Shown here: positions 38,248 to 43,057 of the stretch, in pieces
How positions within the stretch are numbered: position 1 is the stretch's first letter
How the letters are laid out: the number at the start of each line of letters is the position of its first letter
From: Mariniblastus sp.
GTDB lineage: Bacteria > Planctomycetota > Planctomycetia > Pirellulales > Pirellulaceae
NCBI GenBank assembly: GCA_029247405.1
Contig: JAQWLH010000293.1
Coordinates: 1 to 43,057, forward strand
DNA length: 43,057 nucleotides
Direction of reading: 5' to 3'
The notes under the pieces: generated by a model
What the model was told of the DNA's origin: nothing
What the model saw: only the letters and a program-made list of their open reading frames with translations
The model's database searches: none
Translations under genes and position numbers: made by a program

Positions 38248-38984
38248 CGCTGAAAACGTCAAAGAATTGATGCGGCGACCGAGTCTCGCAATAATCATTT
38301 TGTTGACCACGCCAGCCAGCTCGTAAACTCCATTGGTCCTGAACGAAAAACTGGTTTCATTCGCTTATACCGGATCAAAGCCAACCTTATTACATACTCC
38401 AAACAGGCAAGACCAGGGATACTCGGTGAGTTTCTAAAAAGATGAGAGTGGCCTCAAATTCGTCCAGTAATCCGTAAGCTTGGACAAATCGAGCCTGAAG
38501 ACGCCAACCTGAATCGTCTCAACAAGATAAGGTCAACAGCGCGTTTGATTCGCTCGATCAGGCTACACGAACCAAAATAAACTCTAAACTCTGTAAAGAA
38601 CTCAAAACAAAATTCGGCTGGTATTTTTGGGATTAGTTCAACTGTCTTTTCAGGTAGTTCTGATCAGGATTAACGAGGTGTTTGGAGCTGGACTGGAGCG
38701 CCCCTAAGGGGAAACAAAATCGAGCAGAGCAGGAAAAACTCGCGCACAAACAAGCCACATTATGAGCAAGGTCGCTTGTCGATATTGCTGAAGTACGAAT
38801 CCATTGGGGTCCAAGCCAAAATCACACTGTAAAAACCGAGCAAAACGGATCAAATCCAAATCTGATTAAAAATCATCTTTTTCCGCATCGCCAATTAAAA
38901 AAAGCTTGCACCAGCAGCCTTCCCCATCAATACTGTGCGTGCCGTTTTATAGATTACGGAATTATTAATTGATGGGAACGACAG
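38248..38984. other. Long gap between the two PEP-CTERM protein genes
   Basis: 737 bp with no open frame I would defend, no tRNA, and no strong terminator. A short AT-rich hairpin TGATT/AATCA near 38862-38875 was judged too weak. Confidence 0.4.
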
Positions 38985-40064
38985 ATGCAATTCCAGTCCA
39001 ATTTATGCAAGCCTGTTTCAATCGCTCTAACGATTGTTTGCAGTGTATTTTCAGCCAACAGCCTATACGGACAACTCACTTTCAATTTTAATGACCTGAC
39101 TTCTGGTGGGGCTCCTGCAGACGTTACTCAGGGTTTTATTGACGCAGGCAACCTGTGGTCCAACATTTTCGACGACAACATCACGATTAATGTCGATTAC
39201 AATTATGCATCTCTTGGCTCAGGAGTTTTGGGGTCAACATCAAACCAACGCGTTGTAGAAAGCTACACTAATGTGCGTAATGCATTAGTCGCAGACGCGG
39301 CGTCAGCTGACGATTTTACTGCCGTGGGAAATCTTCAGACCGGTTCATCATTCTCTATGTTGATTAACCGAACAACCGACAATCCCAACGGTGCTAACAG
39401 CGCCACCCCATATTTGGATAACGACGGCGGCAATAATAATTCGACCATTCGCTTATCTCGCTCAAATGCGAAAGCCCTCGGATTAATCGGGGCTAATAAC
39501 GGAAATAAAGACGGAGCAATCACATTTAGCAGTAACTTTTCATGGGACTTTGATCGCAGCGACGGTGTTTCTTCTGGGACATTTGATTTTGTTGGGGTTG
39601 CCGCCCACGAAATTGGTCATCTTTTAGGTTTCACTAGTGGTGTAGATATTCTCGATGGAAATGGATCCGGTTTTTCCGAAGATAGTTTTACTTGGGTCAA
39701 CACCCTTGACTTGTTCCGGTTTTCCGACAACTCGGGATTGGGAACTCAGATGGATTGGGCTGCAGACAGTCGCTCAAAGTATTTTTCGATTGATGGTGGA
39801 GCTACCGAACTGGCAAATTTCTCACTTGGCCGAAATTTTGGTGATGGTCAGCAAGCGAGTCATTGGAAAGACAATTTGAACATCGGTTTAATGGACCCCA
39901 CACTGGCTCCAACCGAAATCGGTGACATCACGGCATCAGACATCCAAGCTTTTGATGTCATTGGATTCAATCTCATCAGCGCTGTACCAGAACCGGGCAG
40001 CTTGCTGACACTGAGCCTTCTAGGAACGGTTGTCTGCTGCCGTCGTCGACGACGCGTCGCCTAA
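38985..40064 (+). CDS. Secreted zinc metalloprotease with PEP-CTERM anchor
   Basis: 359 residues. Signal peptide VSIALTIVCSVFSANSLYG. The zinc site is H208-E209-I-G-H212-L-L-G-F in GVAAHEIGHLLGFTSGVD; the third metzincin ligand position (218) is Ser, with D221 three residues later, as in the NF038122-type family of HExxH proteases. A Met-turn-like LNIGLMDPTLAP follows, about 85 residues on. The C-terminus VPEPGSLLTLSLLGTVVCC-RRRRR is a PEP-CTERM sorting tag, predicting exosortase-dependent surface delivery. The N-terminal QLTFNFNDLTSGG and the DNWSNIFDDNITI-like fold entry fit that family. Probably degrades or processes extracellular proteins. It follows another PEP-CTERM protein gene but at 737 bp, so not an operon. 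Confidence 0.88.
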   Translation: MQFQSNLCKPVSIALTIVCSVFSANSLYGQLTFNFNDLTSGGAPADVTQGFIDAGNLWSNIFDDNITINVDYNYASLGSGVLGSTSNQRVVESYTNVRNALVADAASADDFTAVGNLQTGSSFSMLINRTTDNPNGANSATPYLDNDGGNNNSTIRLSRSNAKALGLIGANNGNKDGAITFSSNFSWDFDRSDGVSSGTFDFVGVAAHEIGHLLGFTSGVDILDGNGSGFSEDSFTWVNTLDLFRFSDNSGLGTQMDWAADSRSKYFSIDGGATELANFSLGRNFGDGQQASHWKDNLNIGLMDPTLAPTEIGDITASDIQAFDVIGFNLISAVPEPGSLLTLSLLGTVVCCRRRRRVA

Positions 40065-40544
40065 TTCAGAGCGAAGCAACAGCGGTGTCAATTATTCAAA
40101 ATTTTGCATCGAGAGTGCGAGCGATAAGTATCATGCACTTTTTGCCTGGCCGCTTAAAATGAAAGCTTGGGCCTGACAAGAGGATTTGACGTTTGCCCTT
40201 TGGTCGCGGATGTATCTCAATTTGTATCGCTTATCTGTGTTCCCTGCCGACGTACCGTGTCACCGGTTGAATTACATTTCAGAGCCAAACGCCTCCCTTC
40301 AATGGCGATTTTTCTCCCTTAGGAAATCCGTTCACGAACGACGTCGTCAATAAATTGACACGAGATGAACGATCGATGGAGAGTCGGCATCCAGTGGCTT
40401 AGGATTGGGTTCATTCAGTTCTAACCAGCGATGGAAACGAGGGCATAAAGATAAGCTTAACTGCTTCGAGAAGTTGCCTAAGAATTTCACCGCTCCCTTC
40501 ATTACATCTACAATTGCTTACAACGCAGGCGATCCAGAGCTGGT
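40065..40544. other. Convergent intergenic region
   Basis: 480 bp between the metalloprotease and monooxygenase 3' ends. The only structure is a pair of overlapping palindromes, CGTTC-AC-GAACG (40329-40340) and ACGACGTCGT (40338-40347), of unknown meaning. No gene or clear T-run terminator. Confidence 0.4.
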
Positions 40545-41747
40545 CTAAATTTTGTAGGAACGCAGCAACCCTTCTCTGAGCCCACACATTGTGGAGGTCA
40601 TCAACTTTGAGAGTACGGGAACTCGGCAGGATACGCCCATCAATGCATCCCTCCCCCATCCCAACAGATGAGAGTCTGATTGAAAGAAGGGAGTGAGAAA
40701 TCGCGTCGCCCATTGGTAATAACGGAGTTGAGCGCGGCGCCGCTTTTCATACAACTCAAATGCCTCTTCGATGGTTCTCGAATCGGCGACGACTCTGCCG
40801 AGCGTCGCGGCATCCACCAGAGCCAAGTTGCACCCCTGCCCTAATTGAGGACTCGTCGCGTGGGCCGCATCTCCCAAAAAAACCACGCGGCCTTGAAAAG
40901 GACGTTTGAGCACGACATCAAAATAGGGAGCAAACAAAAGTTGATCAGTCGTTTGGATCTGATCCAAGATCGGCGTGGACTTTGGTGCTAGTTCAAGCAC
41001 TTCCGTCTTCCATGCATCGAGGCCTTGGCGACGAAAAGCATCCAATCGGTCAGCTCGAATACTCCAAAATAAACTTGTCAGTGCGGGACCGCCAAAGGGC
41101 CCCTTGCCCGTCGGAAGGAATCCCAGCATCTTCTGAGTTCCATTCAAGTACTGCCTCAGGCAATCGACGTGGCCAAATTGCCTGCTTTCAGCAACGAACC
41201 ACAGTGCTCCCCACGGATATTCTTTTGCGACATGCGGTATCCTGAGTGCTTTTCTCAACTCCGTCCGAGCCCCTGAGGCAACAACAACAAAGTCATACCC
41301 GCCAAAACGCCGCCCGTCAGAAGCCACCAGCGTGCAGACCTTGGACTCATTTTTCTCCACATGCTCGATGTCAACACCGACCTCTGTATTGATTCCCTCA
41401 TCTTGGACCGCACCGTAGAGTGATGAAAACAAACTCCCTCGGTGAAGCCCTAAACCATAGTATTTTTTATCCAAATGCTGATAGCAAAGATCCAAAACGG
41501 TGCGACCCTTGGGAGTCGTCGCGTGCAAGCGTTCGACACGAACTCCCGCCTGAAGAATCTCATCATCAAGGCCAAGCTCACTTAAAACCTGCATCCCGCT
41601 AGGCTGAAGCATCACTCCAGCCCCTACCGCAGTCGGATCTTGGACCCGCTCAAAAAGGGTTACCTTGTGTCCGTCACGAGATAGATACAGAGCAGAGGCA
41701 GCGCCGGCTGTCCCACTCCCAATAATGGCAACTCGTTTACAGTCCAT
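40545..41747 (-). CDS. FAD-dependent monooxygenase (PHBH/UbiH-like)
   Basis: 400 residues from the ATG at 41747, which follows a purine-rich GGGGGAG; a TTG at 41762 is also in frame. The FAD-binding Rossmann site is VAIIGSGTAGAASALYLSRD with the ribose-binding Glu in TLFERVQ. The central motif is DFVVVASGARTELRKAL, in which the usual DG is SG. The second FAD site is VVFLGDAAHATSPQLGQGCN. Family members hydroxylate aromatic or quinone rings with NAD(P)H and O2. The C-terminal RRRAQLRYYQWATRFLTPFF tail may lie on the membrane. Substrate unknown; no pathway neighbours. Confidence 0.9.
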   Translation of the reverse strand: MDCKRVAIIGSGTAGAASALYLSRDGHKVTLFERVQDPTAVGAGVMLQPSGMQVLSELGLDDEILQAGVRVERLHATTPKGRTVLDLCYQHLDKKYYGLGLHRGSLFSSLYGAVQDEGINTEVGVDIEHVEKNESKVCTLVASDGRRFGGYDFVVVASGARTELRKALRIPHVAKEYPWGALWFVAESRQFGHVDCLRQYLNGTQKMLGFLPTGKGPFGGPALTSLFWSIRADRLDAFRRQGLDAWKTEVLELAPKSTPILDQIQTTDQLLFAPYFDVVLKRPFQGRVVFLGDAAHATSPQLGQGCNLALVDAATLGRVVADSRTIEEAFELYEKRRRAQLRYYQWATRFLTPFFQSDSHLLGWGRDALMGVSCRVPVLSKLMTSTMCGLREGLLRSYKI

Positions 41748-42474
41748 TTGCTCCCCCAGCAAGAGAAAAAACTCTCAAACAAAATCAGATGCCCGAGACT
41801 CTCAGGAAATCCGCAAGCTCGACCGACATTTTGGAAAACATTCACCCCCACGTCAAACACGCGTAAAACGTCCTTGGAGGTAAAGGCCGGATACCGCTGG
41901 CATGGAGCTTTGCGATAAGTTTTCCGACTCAAGAGGCGCTCGTTGCCTTGGTCGGGGCCGGTTCTTGGTTCGTTTTGTCTTCGAGCGGCGAACCGCACCT
42001 GCCGTCCTCAATTGTTCTCGACGGCTGACAATCTTACTCCCTTTTCAATAAAGCGCCCCATCAAGTTCGTCTGTTGACTCGAACTCTTAAAAGCGGGGTT
42101 GGGCTGGGCTTCATCCTACGTTGCTATTTCCGTTTCGGACGACTCAACTAGACGCGCGCGCACCACTAGGGACAGAAATCAGTTTGCATCACGCACCACA
42201 ATGTGTTGGGGAAGAGTTAGTTTCGAAACTGGCCAGTAAAGGTTTGACAATAGATCTCGAGGTTTGACAATGAATCTCGATCCGGTCAGACTTTAAAAAT
42301 TCGAGAATTGCAAACGAGCCTTTTTGTCCCACGACGTTCCTCTCTCGACAAAAATAGCTTCTTGAGCAAAAGGAATCAGAACGCCCCTCTTCTCACCTAA
42401 ATTTTATCTACAGCCGATGCTCGTCACGCGTCTCACTTCATTGGTCTCTCTCCCAATCCAATCAACATCAATCC
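41748..42474. other. Long gap upstream of sulfotransferase gene
   Basis: 727 bp. No gene recognised. It contains a 20-bp imperfect tandem repeat at 42241-42280 (listed separately) and a GC alternation GACGCGCGCGC near 42150. The sulfotransferase ATG has no visible Shine-Dalgarno. Confidence 0.4.
42241..42280 (+). repeat. Two-copy 20-bp tandem repeat containing TTGACA
   Basis: GGTTTGACAATAGATCTCGA is followed at once by GGTTTGACAATGAATCTCGA, differing at two positions. Each copy contains TTTGACAAT, a -35-like sequence. It is about 200 bases upstream of the sulfotransferase start. Confidence 0.8.
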
Positions 42475-43041
42475 ATGAAACAGCATCGCACCTCAACCGT
42501 TTTCATGCTCGCCCCCCAACGACATGGCTCAAATAAAACTCAATCCCTTTTATCAGCGAACAACCCGCACCTCTTCGGCCCTTACCCTCCCATTCCGAGG
42601 CAGGCCTTCATGAAGCTCGAGTCCAAGTTGGGCGACCAACTTCTCGATGCAATGGTACAAAATGCCAACCTCAGTCCACGTCCTTTAGTTCCCAACGGAA
42701 CGTCAATTGCCAACAAAGACGTCGAGCAGGAGCTCAAAGAACGCAATCTCCCAGCAGATGTATTAGGGATTTCACTTGCTTTGGGCCACCTTGGCGCCAA
42801 ACTCTCGGGGCATGCTAAAGCAAGAATCTTGTGCAAATCACCTGATAATCTCGAAATCGCCGAGCAGTTTCGAAATAGGTTTGAAGACACTTCTTACATC
42901 CACCTCATCCGGGATCCCCGCGCGGTGTGGAATAGCGCAAGGGGAACACCACGTGGGCCGCAAACACCGCATGCCAGCGCGCTAAAATGGTCCGACTACC
43001 ACACTCGCGTACTCTCTCTCTCTCTCAAGAACTCACTTTGA
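42475..43041 (+). CDS. Sulfotransferase family protein, prematurely closed frame
   Basis: 188 codons. The PAPS 5'-phosphosulfate loop appears as MLAPQRHGSNKTQSLL, in the place of the family's R-S-G-S/T-T-x-L pattern. The 3'-phosphate-binding region is SYIHLIRDPRAVWNSARGT, with ILCKSPDN before it. Typical PAPS sulfotransferases run to 270-330 residues, but this frame ends at 43041, shortly after WSDYHTRVLSLSLKN. The end lies 13 bases after a 15-base CT run (43012-43026). Both other frames stay open to the window edge, so the gene is probably longer, with either a slippage-mediated frameshift or a sequencing error in the CT run. It would transfer sulfate to a surface glycan or small molecule; acceptor unknown. 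Confidence 0.75.
   Translation: MKQHRTSTVFMLAPQRHGSNKTQSLLSANNPHLFGPYPPIPRQAFMKLESKLGDQLLDAMVQNANLSPRPLVPNGTSIANKDVEQELKERNLPADVLGISLALGHLGAKLSGHAKARILCKSPDNLEIAEQFRNRFEDTSYIHLIRDPRAVWNSARGTPRGPQTPHASALKWSDYHTRVLSLSLKNSL
43012..43026 (+). repeat. CT dinucleotide tract (7.5 units) inside sulfotransferase frame
   Basis: CTCTCTCTCTCTCTC occupies codons 180-184. Gain or loss of one CT unit moves translation past the TGA at 43039-43041 into frames that remain open to the end of the window. Confidence 0.9.
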
Positions 43042-43057
43042 TCACCCTCAAGAAAGA

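Noticed and set aside
38862-38875. AT-rich hairpin TGATT/AATCA followed by a few T
   Set aside because: Stem of five weak pairs; no upstream gene end within reach, so not a credible terminator.
1-43057. Search for tRNA, rRNA, CRISPR arrays, insertion sequences and prophage genes
   Set aside because: No T-loop-like tRNA pattern in a plausible cloverleaf, no regularly spaced repeats and no transposase, integrase or capsid-like proteins were found by reading.

Overview
The window looks like chromosomal DNA of a marine-type planctomycete (Pirellulaceae/Rhodopirellula-like). The evidence is the set of families nearly private to that phylum: secreted PSCyt1-DUF1549-DUF1553 proteins paired with Tat-exported DUF1501 proteins, a DUF1587/1592/1588/1585 protein paired with a DUF1552 (HXXSHH) protein, and a YTV-motif protein. 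PEP-CTERM-tagged proteins, weak or absent Shine-Dalgarno sites for many genes, and long intergenic gaps fit the same picture. No rRNA, tRNA, CRISPR array, transposase or phage gene was seen.

Layout. 1-2794: the end of pntA (cut by the window edge) and pntB of the proton-translocating transhydrogenase, then a VAT-1-like quinone oxidoreductase. 3045-13450: two PSCyt1/DUF1549/DUF1553 + DUF1501 modules with a small PH-domain membrane protein between them. 13479-15305: a convergent YTV-motif secreted protein. 15918-18334: a xylose-isomerase-like TIM-barrel protein directly abutting a CYTH protein, then a deoxynucleoside kinase with a terminator. 18811-19488: a small secreted His-rich protein with a strong terminator. 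19948-24095: a third heme/Tat module of the other class (DUF1592 type + DUF1552). 24120-26376: msrAB, divergent from an ECF sigma factor and a Cys-rich small anti-sigma factor, plausibly an oxidative-stress circuit. 26772-27647: a double-GNAT acetyltransferase. 28512-31491: an H-NOX nitric-oxide sensor overlapping a large hybrid histidine kinase (GAF-HisKA-HATPase-REC-Hpt). 31566-36255: a secreted unknown, a zinc alcohol dehydrogenase, a secreted unknown and a GT2 glycosyltransferase. 36853-40064: two PEP-CTERM secreted proteases, a subtilase-like one with Glu at the Asp position and an HExxH metalloprotease. 40545-41747: an FAD monooxygenase. 42475-end: a sulfotransferase whose frame closes just after a CT dinucleotide tract.

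The most notable themes are three tandem secreted multiheme-candidate/Tat-protein modules of two classes within 21 kb; an H-NOX/hybrid-kinase pair translationally coupled by overlap; an ECF sigma/anti-sigma pair next to msrAB; and two CT dinucleotide tracts placed where slippage could switch a gene, one inside a coding frame and one inside a candidate promoter spacer. All functions are inferred by reading motifs; no database search was run.
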